DNA from: Ziziphus jujuba
Taxonomy: Eukaryota > Streptophyta > Magnoliopsida > Rosales > Rhamnaceae
NCBI RefSeq assembly: GCF_031755915.1
Contig: NC_083379.1
Location: 3,917,501 to 3,981,500, forward strand
DNA: 64,000 nt
Direction: 5' to 3'
Below are positions 23,284 to 35,170 of the stretch, in pieces. The position numbers and the translations under genes are program-made. Position 1 is the stretch's first letter; each line of letters starts with the position of its first letter. The notes under the pieces are model-generated. The model was not told the origin of the DNA. It saw nothing but the letters and a program-made list of their open reading frames with translations, and ran no database searches.

Positions 23284-25466
23284 TGTCAAAATAGTTTGTA
23301 ACAAAATTCTCAGATATGACCTGGAAGAAAATTTATCAATTTGCTTCCACAACAAAACGTGTTTCAGCCACTCCAACAATCCCTGTATTTGCACAGCAAA
23401 AATTTAGCTTAGATAGAATGCAGAAAAAGGTTTTCCAATTAGATTCAACAAGTATTTAATATAATTTTGTTCATTGTATTAATGTTGTAGAAAACAATAG
23501 CAGTAGATACTCCACCTAACTATAGAACCCCATAAACCTTCACCTCCTTATCAAAATATAACTTCTTTTGTCCTCATCTTAATATTAGCATTCCTATATG
23601 TATATATAAATAGTACAGCAATTCCAAACCAAAAACTAAAGCTAAAAAATTGAGCCATGTTATAAACATCTAGCCATTGCCTGAGATTTTTTGACTGGTT
23701 AGTCTTAAGCATTTAATGTCAGTTTACGAATCAACATTCCTCTTTACAGAGCCCACTATGCTCAACACAACCAACAAGATTAGAACCACATTTACAAACC
23801 CCTTTATTCAATTTCCCATCATAAGTAAAAATGAAAAAAAAAAATTTGGTTTTATGCTACATTGAAAAACATTTGCAGCCGTCATTTAACAGCTTTATAG
23901 CTCTATTCCATTTGCTTTCTGAAACCATACGTGAAACTAAATCTAAGAAGAAAATTATAATTATAACAAATTAACAATAGAGACAAGAAAAGAAGTATCA
24001 ACCATTAAAGATGGTAACAAAAACTAACCACAAGGGAGCTATTAAAACGGTATCAATATCCTCCCTGTTTGTCTATAGACAGGTTACACAAACAGGAACT
24101 GTAAATACACACATTAATCAGTCACTACTTGTGACAAGTTATGTACTATTAGAACCTAGCAAAAAATAAAAATGAAAAATAAAAAATCTTGGGCAGCAAT
24201 AAAATGTAAAAGTCTCTCATCCACCGCTTAAAAGCCCTTATCTTTCTAACTCAGTACTGGTTCACATATGAACCTCATGGAGATGCTAAAGCAAATTTCC
24301 TCAATGACATGCCTTGCCATAAGTAACAATTATAAAATTATGAAACCTACTTAATAAATGAGAAGTAAACCTCAATCCTGTACTTAAAAAATGAAAGACA
24401 ATGAGTATTGCTTTAAAAGACCTTGACTTCTATGACTAATGAGTATTACATCCTGGATTAACTTAGAAACTAACCAAACTGAATTTTCTAATACTGATCA
24501 CTTAAATGGAGTCAATTTGTTTCTGTTTAAAGGAAGATGACAGCTCTAAACGAAGTTCTTTAAATGTGTGATTGTGTATGTAATATTGTTGAAACTTTTT
24601 CGACCATTGAATTTAATATAATCAAGTCTACCCTTCTTTTGGGTTTTAGTAAACATTCAATTCAAATGGACTTGGATCAGTCTGTGATCGCCACAAACAT
24701 GGGTCAATTGAAACATCAAGGAGGACATACTATCAACTAGCTCAAATAATTTGCAAGTTAGTGAATTAATACTAGCAGGACAGCAATACTAAAAACTGGA
24801 GAAGATTTCTCTCTCATTTTTTTTTTTTTTTTTTTTTTTGAGGTGGGTTTTTGACAAACATCTGGCGTATATATCAACAGCAAAACCGACGTCATCCAAG
24901 ATGACACTTCTAAATTGCAGAAGCATTAAGCCACAACATGCGCTATATCAAGATACTCGTACGACCAGTAAATCTATCAAAAGAATAGATTTTCATCATC
25001 TACATAAGCTCCGAACCAGACTACAGAAGATATTTAAAATCACCTAGATCAATTAGTATATTAAAGAAGAAATAAAAAAATAAAAAAATAAGGTTCCTTT
25101 GCATACATTGACCATTTAAAAAACAAATAAAGTGGGACTCAAATCTTTAAGAAAAAATAAAAAGTTGACTCCTTAATACACTATAAACGAAAAAGAGCAA
25201 GGAAGGAGCATCAAAAAGGAAATGCAGCATGAGAATGATCGGATACAATCTGTATGAAGCTCAAAATGACCCACAAAGAAAACAGTCCAATCCAAAAACC
25301 CAACAACATTGAAAATAGTAAAAAATAATAGATTTTGAGGCATACCCAGAAGCACGAATGAAAGGATATCTGAGTTGCCTCAATGAAATCGCCACGTTTT
25401 GGAGGTCAGCTTCATGTGCACATTTATGGGTCCGAAGGTTATAGGCTCTTACATTTATAGAACAGA

Positions 25467-25469
<3 letters not shown>
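23284..25469 (-). other. 5' leader of the HAD gene with a 1.96-kb leader intron
   Basis: An acceptor AG at 23384-23383 and a donor GT at 25345-25344 (minus strand) frame an intron of about 1963 bases between a non-coding first exon (right of 25346) and the coding exon. The intron is AT-rich and has a poly-T run at 24819-24839 on the plus strand. No separate gene is recognisable inside it. Confidence 0.6.

Positions 25470-25498
<29 letters not shown>
25470..25498. repeat. (GA)14 microsatellite in the HAD 5' leader
   Basis: Pure AG dinucleotide run on the plus strand, hence CT-rich in the HAD transcript. It lies within or next to the predicted non-coding first exon. Confidence 0.85.
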
Positions 25499-25501
<3 letters not shown>

Positions 25502-26398
25502 GTGGGGTTGTGGGTGTGACAGTCTCAGGTAGAGCAAAAAATGAAAAAAATATAAAGCCAAAATTAACCGAACAAGAAACCAATTTCCTCAATGATAAAA
25601 GAAAAAAAAATTTAAGGGAAAAAAAAAAAAATGAAGAAGGCAATCAATTTCCTTCAGTCCCTCTCGTGTTTATACCCGAATAATCATAATAATAATAATA
25701 AATTTCCTTCCTTCCCAAGAATGGTATTGCTATTGGTACAGAAAAGTAAAGGCAATTGGAAGTTATTTGTATGTGCGTCCCTAGATTTGGAGAAAACACT
25801 TCCCAGAGGTTTACACCATCTTGGGCTGCCCTGCTTTGACTTTTTTGTCATTTTCCCCCCTTCCATTTCTTATTTTTGTGAAAAAACACTCTTCATTTCT
25901 TAATATTTTAGTTTCTTGTTTTCTCAGCTAATATGGCGTATATTCGGAGAAATACTTTACCACAAATCTACTAATATATTTTATTAGTTACATGAAACAT
26001 GTTAATTCAATTTGTTTATATTTGAATATTCAGAGTCATATATAAATCTAAACATTTTTTATATAATAAATATTTAATTCAACAAAAATAAAAATAAAAA
26101 ATAAAATATTTGAAAAACGTTTAACACTGATGTAAGAACAAATAGTTTCAAATATTTTGGACGAATATAATACCAACTTACAATATAATTGAATGGACCA
26201 ATATAAATTGACTCGATTTTTTACTATGACAAATATTTGGATATAAGTTTAAAAAATTACAAAATAAGAATTTAAACATTAAACGTAAAACTATTCTTAC
26301 CCTCAATGAGTTTTTCATATGACATTTTTTTTTTCCTTTTTTTTGACCTATAATTCAAACGGCAATGATCATCGTAAATTTTTTCTTTCTTATTTTAG

Positions 26399-26455
<57 letters not shown>

Positions 26456-29400
26456 GAAAGAAGCATTTTATAAAGATAAAAATAAAATATACTTTATTCT
26501 AAAACGTATAGTAATCCATATTCACATAAAGGATAATATATATATATATATATATATAGATCTCCAATACAACGCTGTAGCATTTGTGAATTAGAATACA
26601 ATAATTTTGAAATATTGAAAATAAATTTGCCCATTGTTCACAAGAAGTCAAGAATAATACAAAAAGAACCCTTTACTCCACTGCAATTAGTTTTTGTTTT
26701 TTTTAATTTCATTTTAATTGCTAAGACAATTTTGGTGGAGAATATATTTTAAACTGGCTAATCTATTTAATATTTAAATTGGATCTTATTTTTACCCCTT
26801 TTTTTAATAAAGAAGTCCAATTCATTTTATGTGGCTCTTTTCTAAAGTTGATTCTATATCTTTGAACATATCAAATCATGATTTTCTTTAGTTAATGTCA
26901 AATCATACATAAAATGATTTAATTCAATATATCAAATAACCAAAAAAAAAAAAAAAAAAAAAAACGTGTTGCATTATGCAGTTTTATTTTATAGTTTAAA
27001 GTATGTAATTTCTGACCATCCATTTATTAGAAAAAAAGTGATAAAACCGACCAACCTTTATCGATTACGTACGTCCATACTATGCAAATTGCAAAATGCA
27101 TATAAATAATTAAAGTACTATTATTCATGGATTTAAAATACTAATATAGGCAATATCCTCACTTCACATGTAAGTTTCTGGTTGAAATCACAAATAAAAT
27201 AAAAATACCAATTTTGGATATATGAAAAACCAACATATATGTAAATACTTTTAAAATAAAACCATGAATATAATTCATTTAAAAATAATAAATATGAGTA
27301 AGATAATATATTTTTGCCTTCTTTTTATTTTAGTTGAAGAATCAAGTTATAAATAGCAATAAAAAGAAATAAATTCTTTATTAAAAAAATTAATAATTTG
27401 GGTTACTTGTCCAATTTTCAAATTAAAAATACAAGGAAAAAATTTTATCTATTATTTTTAGAGAAATAAATACGATTTTGTACCTATTCGCAAAATGCAA
27501 ATATATAAGTTTGGTAGAGTGAATGGAAATTACCAATAATTGTAAATTATATACTATATTCTATAGTTTTTAACAATATTCTCTAGTTAAAAAGACAAAA
27601 AGTGAGAAAACATAAATAATTTAAATTATTAATTTATGTTTTAGGATAATTTATTTTTGGGTGTTAAGGTTACCATATGAAAGATATTGCATTGGAGCCT
27701 TGGTGACATGTGAAGGGTTCCATATAATATGTGGATGATAATGTTAATTAGAATCTAATTGGATGATTGAACGTCCTAAAAAACCAGTGCTGCATTGGAA
27801 TTTAAAAGAGCGATGATCAATGTAAAGAGAGGATGTAAAAATAGATAAAATTTTGAGTCTGGGTGGACTACAAATAGTAATCCACCAAAATACAAGGGTA
27901 GAAATGCAAAGTTCTTGGAGTTAAAATCCGAGATTCGGCGAAGCAACAAAACAAAAACCGTGGGATGCATAGCCAGTGGTATTATAAATTAACCACCAAA
28001 TGGTTTCAGGTTTTGGAATCCTTGTTTTACTACCAAACCAATCAAAACAAACGGAAAACGCGTCCCAAAACCGTGAGCTAATGCCAATTACTCAGGTGGA
28101 GTGAGTGCATCACACGCATCATGATATATCAAGTGGTTGATCTGATGATTGAGTGTGGGATCCACAGGTCAAAAGTGATCCAAGGTCCAACCCTTCTGAT
28201 TCAGTGATCCTGGTGGACCCCGCCACAACACCTTTGACAACACTTGCTTTTAATTTTTTAGTGATTGTTATGCCCAGGAACCTTACACAAATAAGCAATG
28301 TATTCAATTCTCATGTGGCATTTTTTTTATGATTACCACGTGTATTTGTAAAAATAATATGGCAGATACCATCTAATATATTATCTTATTTAATAAAAAT
28401 ATATATATATGCTAATATTTATGTTAATTTTTACAATTCATATTTTTTTTAAATGAAAAACAATAAAAAACAAAGACATCAATATATAATAAGTCACAAA
28501 AAAACGGTTAATTAAAAAATCAGATTGAAAATCTCTCTAGATATATTGCAATATCAAAATGGACAAACCGAAATCCATTGAGCTAACTCATGCACAAGAA
28601 ACACAACCATATTACCCAAAAAAAAATAAAAAATTATCATGTTTGCAACTCTACAACCCCTAAAAGGTTTAAAAACAAGTGTAAATTCGTTAATAACTTA
28701 CAATAGTAACAACTTTTGATACAATCGATCACTTAATCACACATAGATATCGGGAGGAAGCTGCTTATTCCATCCTTATATTTTATTATATATGTATAAT
28801 ATATATAATATTACCTCATACTATATATTTTGATACTCTCTCTTTTTTTTCTTTTTTTTTTTTAAAGAAAAAATTGCATTTTGATGTCCATGTGAAACCA
28901 TATGGGATGACCATTCACTTTTTATTAGTCAAAAGTTAATCATGGCACAATTTGCTATAAATCAAAACTTGAAGAGGTTAATATAGTGAGTTTTAAAGTT
29001 GAGGATTAAAAGTGCAAAAGTGTAACATTTTTAAACTAGAGACCATCCAAACTGCAATTAACTATTTATTCTATTTTAGCTTAATTTTGGGCAATATACA
29101 TAATTAATTTTGTCAAATGTCAAATTTATTTTGAAAAATTGTATAATTGAACTAAAATAACAGTAAAATAATAATTCAGAAGACAGTACGATGGATCCTA
29201 TAATGTGGTGAGACAAAGTGCAAAATTAAGAAAGCATTGTTTATTATTATTTATTTTATATCATAAAGGAAACATAGATAAGAGAGTTGAAATGTAATTA
29301 TCCCTTAAAATTAATATAATGTTATTAATTATTTTTTTCCTAAAAGTATTGTCTACTTCATCCATGGCTCCCTTCCTCAAGGTTTCTTGTTTTATAATCT

Positions 29401-29500
29401 TATTTTAAAATCTCATCCATAAGGGTGCATGGTTACTTAATTAATGAAATAATAATTGTTTAGTTATAAATTAAAAGAATAATTATCCCATGATATAATT

Positions 29501-29540
<40 letters not shown>

Positions 29541-29834
29541 ACTTACTATGGTATATACCGGAGGATTATTCAATTAATTAATCTTGACTAATTCGAAAGC
29601 CTAGTTTTTTGCTTGATGTGTAAAGGGGATTGTTGATAGTTACAGTATATTATTTGAGAAAATTAATATATATATATATATATATTAGTTATATAAATAT
29701 ATACTGAATATTTTGAACCCATATCTTTATTACGTCTCAAGCAAATGTAAAATATGTGGATGGTATTGTTAACTGCAACAATGCCATGCCGTCAACAAAG
29801 TTACAGAATATTTGAAGTTACAAAAACTTATGAA
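25499..29834. other. Long AT-rich intergenic region
   Basis: About 4.3 kb without a supported gene. It is dominated by A+T, with TA arrays (26400-26421, 26537-26558, 29507-29538, 29666-29686) and poly-A runs (26942-26964). A less AT-rich island at about 27,970-28,320 contains motifs such as GTGGGATCCAC and CACGTG-like ends, but no convincing frame or RNA gene. No LTRs, terminal inverted repeats or transposase motifs are recognised. Confidence 0.5.
26400..26453. repeat. Compound (TA)n(GA)n microsatellite
   Basis: A TA array of about 22 bases runs directly into a GA array of about 32 bases. It is far from any gene in this window. Confidence 0.9.
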
Positions 29835-30128
29835 TCAACCACCAAGTTTTTCAACTCCAAACTGCGAATGCGAAGAGAGAGTTGCGTTTATGCATCTGCA
29901 TGTTCCATGGTCACAAAGGAGTTTTTGATCAATGCACCGAAGTTTACCAATGCAGTCCGAATTCGTCGCGCACGAAGTTGCAAGGGTCGCCTTTGAAGAG
30001 ACGATCCCAGCCTTTGCTCCTGGACCTGAATATATATATATATATATATATATGTATGAGAACTCTCTTTATATATATATTTTTGAAAACTATCTTTCAA
30101 TTTATAATAAAAATATGATGATGATATC

Positions 30129-30162
<34 letters not shown>

Positions 30163-30243
30163 CTTACCAACTTCAATGGCCACAACTGATAAGAAGACCA
30201 TGGCCACCAGGCAAGCGACCACCTTCAAGTTACCTGCAGACAT
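29835..30243 (-). CDS. Small secreted cysteine-rich peptide (six-Cys, two exons)
   Basis: I infer a two-exon gene on the minus strand: exon 1 30243-30168, donor GT in consensus context (GGTAAGTT), exon 2 30025-29835 after a TTCAG acceptor. The junction is in phase 1 and yields 88 aa. Residues 8-24 are a hydrophobic signal-peptide core after Lys7, and AKA at 29-31 suits cleavage. The mature part has six Cys (44, 50, 56, 63, 68, 70) spaced C-x5-C-x5-C-x6-C-x4-C-x-C, then a short non-Cys tail. Signal exon plus Cys exon is the usual build of plant defensin-like, NCR and similar peptides. I cannot assign it to a named family. The intron (142 bases) is nearly all A+T with two TA arrays. A TATA-like element lies about 70 bases upstream of the ATG. 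Role (defence or signalling) is inference. Confidence 0.6.
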
Positions 30244-30304
30244 GTTCTCCAATATTTTGTTTTTGCTATGTATTATTGTTTTAGATGTGTTTTTCTATCC
30301 CTAT

Positions 30305-30715
30305 ACATGGTGTATATATAGGAGAGTACACGTATCTTCTGAATTTAATTTCTTGCTCAAATTTAGATTTATTCATAGGATGTGTTATCTGTAATGTTTT
30401 TTTATTTGAATTTATGTGAATGATTATCCATGAATAGGCATTAATGGATTTTTATTATGTTTTAATGGTGGCCATTATTGTCTTTCCTGTAGTCTTTCGT
30501 ATAATTTTCCTACAATAGTGGTCATTATAGGAAAGTATATGTTATCATCCTCGTTTAAAAGAGACTAAGGAAGGCAAGTATCTTTTAAATTTAATTTGTC
30601 ACTCATAGGATGTGTTGTTCATAGAATGTGTTGTCTGTAACGTTTTTTTATTTGAATTTATATGAATGATTTGCCATGAATAGACATTAATGGGTTTTTA
30701 TTGTGTTTTAATGGA
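30305..30715. repeat. Duplicated upstream segment of the peptide gene
   Basis: The stretch 30376-30469 recurs at 30621-30712 with few changes (shared blocks ATGTGTT, a TTTTTTTATTTGAATTTAT block, CCATGAATAG, CATTAATGG, TGTTTTAATGG). Similarity extends further left in both copies (TATAGGA, GTACACGTATC versus GTATATG, GAATTTAATTT versus AAATTTAATTT). The duplicated DNA is the probable promoter of the peptide gene. Confidence 0.8.
30311..30320 (-). promoter_or_regulatory. TATA-like element upstream of the cysteine-rich peptide gene
   Basis: A TATATATA core lies on the minus strand about 70 bases before the ATG at 30243, leaving a leader of roughly 40 bases if used. The region is AT-rich, so chance is possible. 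Confidence 0.4.
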
Positions 30716-31694
30716 TTAAATTATGTGTTTAAAATTAAGATTGTAATTGTAACTTTGCAAAAAATAAACTAAAAAAATATTAAGCATCCTAGTTGAATTA
30801 TCATTTCTCTCCAAAAATTTAACCGATAGAAAATATATTTGAGAAAATATATTTGTCATTTTTTTTAAATATTTTTCTATAACACGTTTGATAATAGAAT
30901 TAATTTTGTTAACTTTTAAAATGAATTTAAATATTTAATTAACAATTGATTGTGAAAAAGATTGTCTTACAATATCTGAGCGGTTATCATTACCATTATC
31001 AATCTCTCCAAAAGACGGAAGTGAACGATGATAATTTTCTTTCATTATTCTGCAAAACTTGATTATTTTCATCAAATCTCTAAATAATTAATAAATTTCC
31101 AATTCAAAGTAAGACGCACCATGCAGGAAAAGCTCGAGAAACACTGAAGAATTTCTGTTTGTTTCTTTACACATTCAAGAAAAGCAATCAAAAAGAGGCA
31201 ACATTGTTCTGATTGATGCTTATCATCCTATACGTCCATGTTCCGGAAAACCAAAGTCAAATGTGAAATAATCCAAAGAGTAGTCACAAGTAAATGAGAC
31301 TTCCCGACAAAGAAATCATACATAAAATACTAGTAATAATTATAATGATGATGATGATGGATTCAAATAGCATACAAAATACCATGACACATATTATCTT
31401 CAACAAAAACAAGAAAAATTACGAAAATAAGGAATGATGGTAATTTATGGAAAGACACGAGTCATTCCCAAGCTTCCAATCTGGATTCACAAATATTATG
31501 ATGCCAACTGATTAAACAGAAGTGAATTAAGCATCTACTCATCCAAATTCGTCAAAGCTTAACTATCAATTCAAATATTGGACATAAAATTCCCTTGCTT
31601 TTAACGAAATGAACAATCTTATCAGAGCAAGTATTCATCATGCCTCCAGCAAAAGGTCACAACAAATGAAACATAAAAATCAGAATACAATGAC
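30716..31694. other. Intergenic and PAC1 3' region
   Basis: AT-rich to about 31100. From there to 31694 lies the presumed 3' UTR and downstream flank of the minus-strand proteasome gene. A GAT triplet run occurs near 31346-31360. No gene is seen. Confidence 0.5.
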
Positions 31695-32447
31695 TTAAGA
31701 GGTCTCTGCAGGAGGTTGTGTCACACCAAACTTCACCAACAGTTTGCTAAGGGACTCGGGTGAGCAGACCTGGTACTTCACATTACCAGATGGCAAAAGG
31801 AAGACCTCAGCCAATTCAAGCTTCTCTGAAGTAAGGCTGGTGCTGTCCATTGTCTTACTTAGGACCTTAAGCGCAAGCTGAACGGCCTCTTCCCTTGTGA
31901 GTTCATCCTTGTAGTCCTGCTTCAGCATTGACTGTGCTGCTTGGTTGTTTGCACCAATTGCTGCAGCCTTCCAGCCACCATAGTTTCCACTCGGATCACT
32001 GGTGTAAAGCTGAAAACCAAAGTTTTTGTCCCAACCTGCAAACAAAAATGAAACACCAAATGGACGGAGCCCACCAAACTGTGTGTAGCCTTGTTTGGTG
32101 TCACAGAGAGATTGGACAAGCTGTTCAACAGGCATTGGTTCTTGGTAAGCGTATGTATAGCGCTGAGCTTGGACCCTAGCTGTGTTGATAAGTATGTTGG
32201 CATCAGACATAATCCCTGCCACAGCACACGCTACATGGTCATCAATCTTGTACATCTTCTCAGTTGATGTAGAGGTCTGAAGCAGTTTTGAAGTGACCTT
32301 CTTTTCACCAACAAGCACTACTCCATCTTTTGACAATATACCAATTGCAGTTCCTGCATTACCAATGGCCTCCATGGCATATTCAACTTGGTAGAGACGA
32401 CCTTCTGGGGAAAAAATAGTAGTGCGGCTATCGTACCTTCGAGACAT
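31695..32447 (-). CDS. PAC1: 20S proteasome subunit alpha type-4
   Basis: Structural alpha-ring subunit (alpha3/PAC in plant naming, type-4 in the general scheme) of the 20S proteasome in nucleus and cytosol. The complete 250-aa frame lies in one coding exon, the same length as Arabidopsis PAC1. The alpha-subunit N-terminal signature [20 protein letters not shown] (residues 5-24) is intact, and the GRPF-like loop (GGLRPFGVS) is present. As expected for an alpha subunit there is no N-terminal Thr nucleophile. A leader intron is predicted from a donor at 34138 to an acceptor at 32457, ten bases upstream of the ATG. Confidence 0.97.
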   Translation of the reverse strand: MSRRYDSRTTIFSPEGRLYQVEYAMEAIGNAGTAIGILSKDGVVLVGEKKVTSKLLQTSTSTEKMYKIDDHVACAVAGIMSDANILINTARVQAQRYTYAYQEPMPVEQLVQSLCDTKQGYTQFGGLRPFGVSFLFAGWDKNFGFQLYTSDPSGNYGGWKAAAIGANNQAAQSMLKQDYKDELTREEAVQLALKVLSKTMDSTSLTSEKLELAEVFLLPSGNVKYQVCSPESLSKLLVKFGVTQPPAETS

Positions 32448-32456
32448 TGTATATCA

Positions 32457-34138
32457 CTGACACTAAGGAAAGTACAACATCCCAGTTCATGAAATATCAG
32501 CACTCATAAGTAAGAGGAAAGATATAACACATAAACAAACACACACATTCATATACTAATTTCAACCAACTAAAGAAACTGTTATTGAATAAATCAAAGA
32601 ATTAGTTATGGCAAATCTGCCATCAAACTATTAAAATGACTGCATGGTTACCAACCCACAAATCAAAAGAAATTAAACATTTTAATATGACATACAAGGA
32701 AGGTTAGATAGGATTATACAGGCTACATGTAAAATTATGAAAGGTTTAAAGCATTTACTTTTAACTTAATAGGTCCATGGATATTTTTATAAGGCTCTAA
32801 TGGAACTGACTAAACTGACAATGCCAATCCTCCTTGATCCTAGTTGATTAATATTTATCACTTATAAGTAGTCACAGAACCAGTCTGTAAGTTCTACAAC
32901 TTGAAAAACATTGGTCTGTAAATGGATATCCTCTCTCCAACCTCTTATGTCTCAGTCTCCTGCCTCACCTACTTCTTACCCTACTGCGAATTGTTGTTTT
33001 AGCTATGTTATGGCTGTTAAAAATTGTTGATTTAGGTCGACACAATTTTATCATACATTTTCTTTTTGTATTATCTTTTATAATAAGGTGAACATATATT
33101 TTGATCGTGTCTCAGGTGGCACTTGGTTATTCAAATATTTAAGTGTGTGTCTGATGTAAGGATCTGGTTCATGATGTGATCTAAAAGACATAAGACTTAA
33201 AAATGGATTGACTTTCAAGCTTATAAACATTTCAAACACCAGTCATAGCTGGTATTTAATCAACTAGCCTAAGAACATTCAAAACGAAGCGCACCCTTAT
33301 AATGGAAGAAGAAATTAATTTACAAAGCATATTTTATCATCCCAAAATAGATAAGACCTAAAATACACAAATTAAACACACAACTAAACTAATTAGCAAT
33401 CAAAAATCCAAATTAACACCCAAAGTAAACTAAACCAAGTACCTAAAATCCCGAATTGAATACCAAACTTTCACAAGATTGATCACTTCACCTCCTGACC
33501 TCCATCCCCCGAAACGATTAACAAAATTAACATCCAAATTATACGTATAGTAAATCCCAAAATCCCTTTATAAGCTCCTAACCAATCAGGCCTATTTTAA
33601 ACCTAAAATTAACTGTGCGCCCAACAATTTACATATTAAACCAAAACAAAAGGTTATTTCAGTCACCATAATTTCCATTGCAGCCCAACTTCAAATTTGC
33701 CCTTAAACTCTTATAGCTCTGCCAACTCGAGGCAGACTATGCACCATAAATGTGCCTTCAACTTATTCTCAGCAACCAACATGGACAGTTACCAACAGAC
33801 AGTGGGGTTTTCTAAACGTATAAAACATCAACCAAACTTTCTGATATCAAATTCTCCATGCACCCCGACCTCAGGTTTAGTCAATTCAAAGGGAAAAATA
33901 TGGGACGAAAGAAACGGATATCTATGATGAATTATGCATTGGATCCTCCATAGAAGATCAATAAGTTTTTCAACCGATTTAAATAAAATAAAATCTATTT
34001 TATTCTACACAGAAACTATATCAGCTAGAAGCATTTAAAAATTTTTAAAAAAAAAAATCAAATACGTACTCTAGAGGAGGATACTAGAAATCGTTCAGAA
34101 TAGAGAAGATTTATAATGAGAGAGAAAATAGCACATAC
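32457..34138 (-). other. Leader intron of PAC1
   Basis: GT...AG intron of about 1.68 kb in the 5' UTR of the proteasome gene, ending just before the ATG. It is AT-rich, with no supported gene inside. Leader introns of this kind often raise expression of plant housekeeping genes; that function is inference here. Confidence 0.65.
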
Positions 34139-34156
34139 CGGAGGCAAGCTAGGCAA

Positions 34157-34160
<4 letters not shown>

Positions 34161-34196
<36 letters not shown>
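34161..34196. repeat. (GA)18 microsatellite in the PAC1 first exon
   Basis: Pure GA array on the plus strand, CT-rich in the transcript. It lies inside the predicted non-coding first exon. Further GA-rich DNA continues to about 34290. Confidence 0.9.
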
Positions 34197-34198
<2 letters not shown>

Positions 34199-34339
34199 GG
34201 AGGCACCGGAGTGTAGGCGGAGAGAGACAGAGGAAACAAACAGGTACAAAGAGAATACTAGTGAGAAAGAAAGGAGAGAAAGAGAGAGAGATCGGGGACT
34301 CGCTTTCTTCTACTCTCAACCTCAGGAACAAAAACGAAA

Positions 34340-35170
34340 GTACTTCAAATTGACAAATATGCCCTTTTAATTTAAAAGGGAATTTTCCGGCAACTTCACC
34401 TTTCTTTCGGTATCCATTGAATGATAATATGAATTATTATTTATTATTATAAGCCTCTGAAAAAAAAAAAAAAAAAAAAAAAAACCTTTGCATAATTGCA
34501 TCATTATTTTCTATCGAAAAAGTCTAATCTCTACAAGTATGATGTTTTTTTCTTCATAAAAAAATTTATATATATATATATATATATATACACATAAGCA
34601 TGATGGACATCGAAATAGATAATAAAATTGAAGAAAAATATGAGTGCTTTGTTTGGAGAATAAAGTTTAGAATAAATGATAGTTTTGTGGGTACGGTGTT
34701 ATTTGCATTTTTTAATTATTTATCAACATACAATTAGTCTTGTTCACCAAAGAAAAAAAAAAAAAAAAGATGATCATAAATGCAAATATATATATATATA
34801 TATATAAAATTAATCTAGAATAAAGATCAATTTAATTTTCTTTCAGAAAAGAAAAGGGCAACACATTTCTTGCCTAATAAAATACTCAAATGATGTACAC
34901 ATGCTGTTCCAATCCATTAAGGATTTCAACATGACAGAAACCATGTACAAACAGAGAGCTACTAGCATTTTGTAGATTCAACGATCTGGGAAATAATAAT
35001 AATCATAATAATAAATAACAATTATATATTTAGAAATACCCTCTATAACAGAGCCACTAGGCTTTTCAATATTCTTTACAAATTAACGGTAGATACTCTT
35101 GTGATGAATGGAGCAGAAGGATGTTTCTTGTGTTTAGAACATGGCTTATGTACAGGACAGCGGGCTTAAT
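34340..35170. other. Intergenic, PAC1 promoter and POLH 3' flank
   Basis: AT-rich, with poly-A (34460-34483), TA arrays (34567-34590, 34787-34804) and an AAT-rich run near 34990-35020. It serves as the PAC1 promoter region and the POLH 3' UTR. No gene is seen. Confidence 0.55.

Noticed and set aside
24838..25047. 69-codon plus-strand frame in the HAD leader intron
   Set aside because: Lies within a predicted intron on the opposite strand, starts at a poly-T tract, and shows no homology.
28140..28210. Possible C/D-box snoRNA (TGATGA ... CTGA)
   Set aside because: Box-like words occur but no terminal stem pairs them. Chance is likely in this composition.
28119..28307. Minus-strand 62-codon frame in the intergenic island
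   Set aside because: No homology, no signal peptide or motif, and no promoter or splice evidence.
29754..30156. Plus-strand frames across the peptide gene
   Set aside because: They run through TA arrays. The minus-strand spliced frame has signal peptide, ordered Cys and good splice sites, so the plus-strand frames are shadows.
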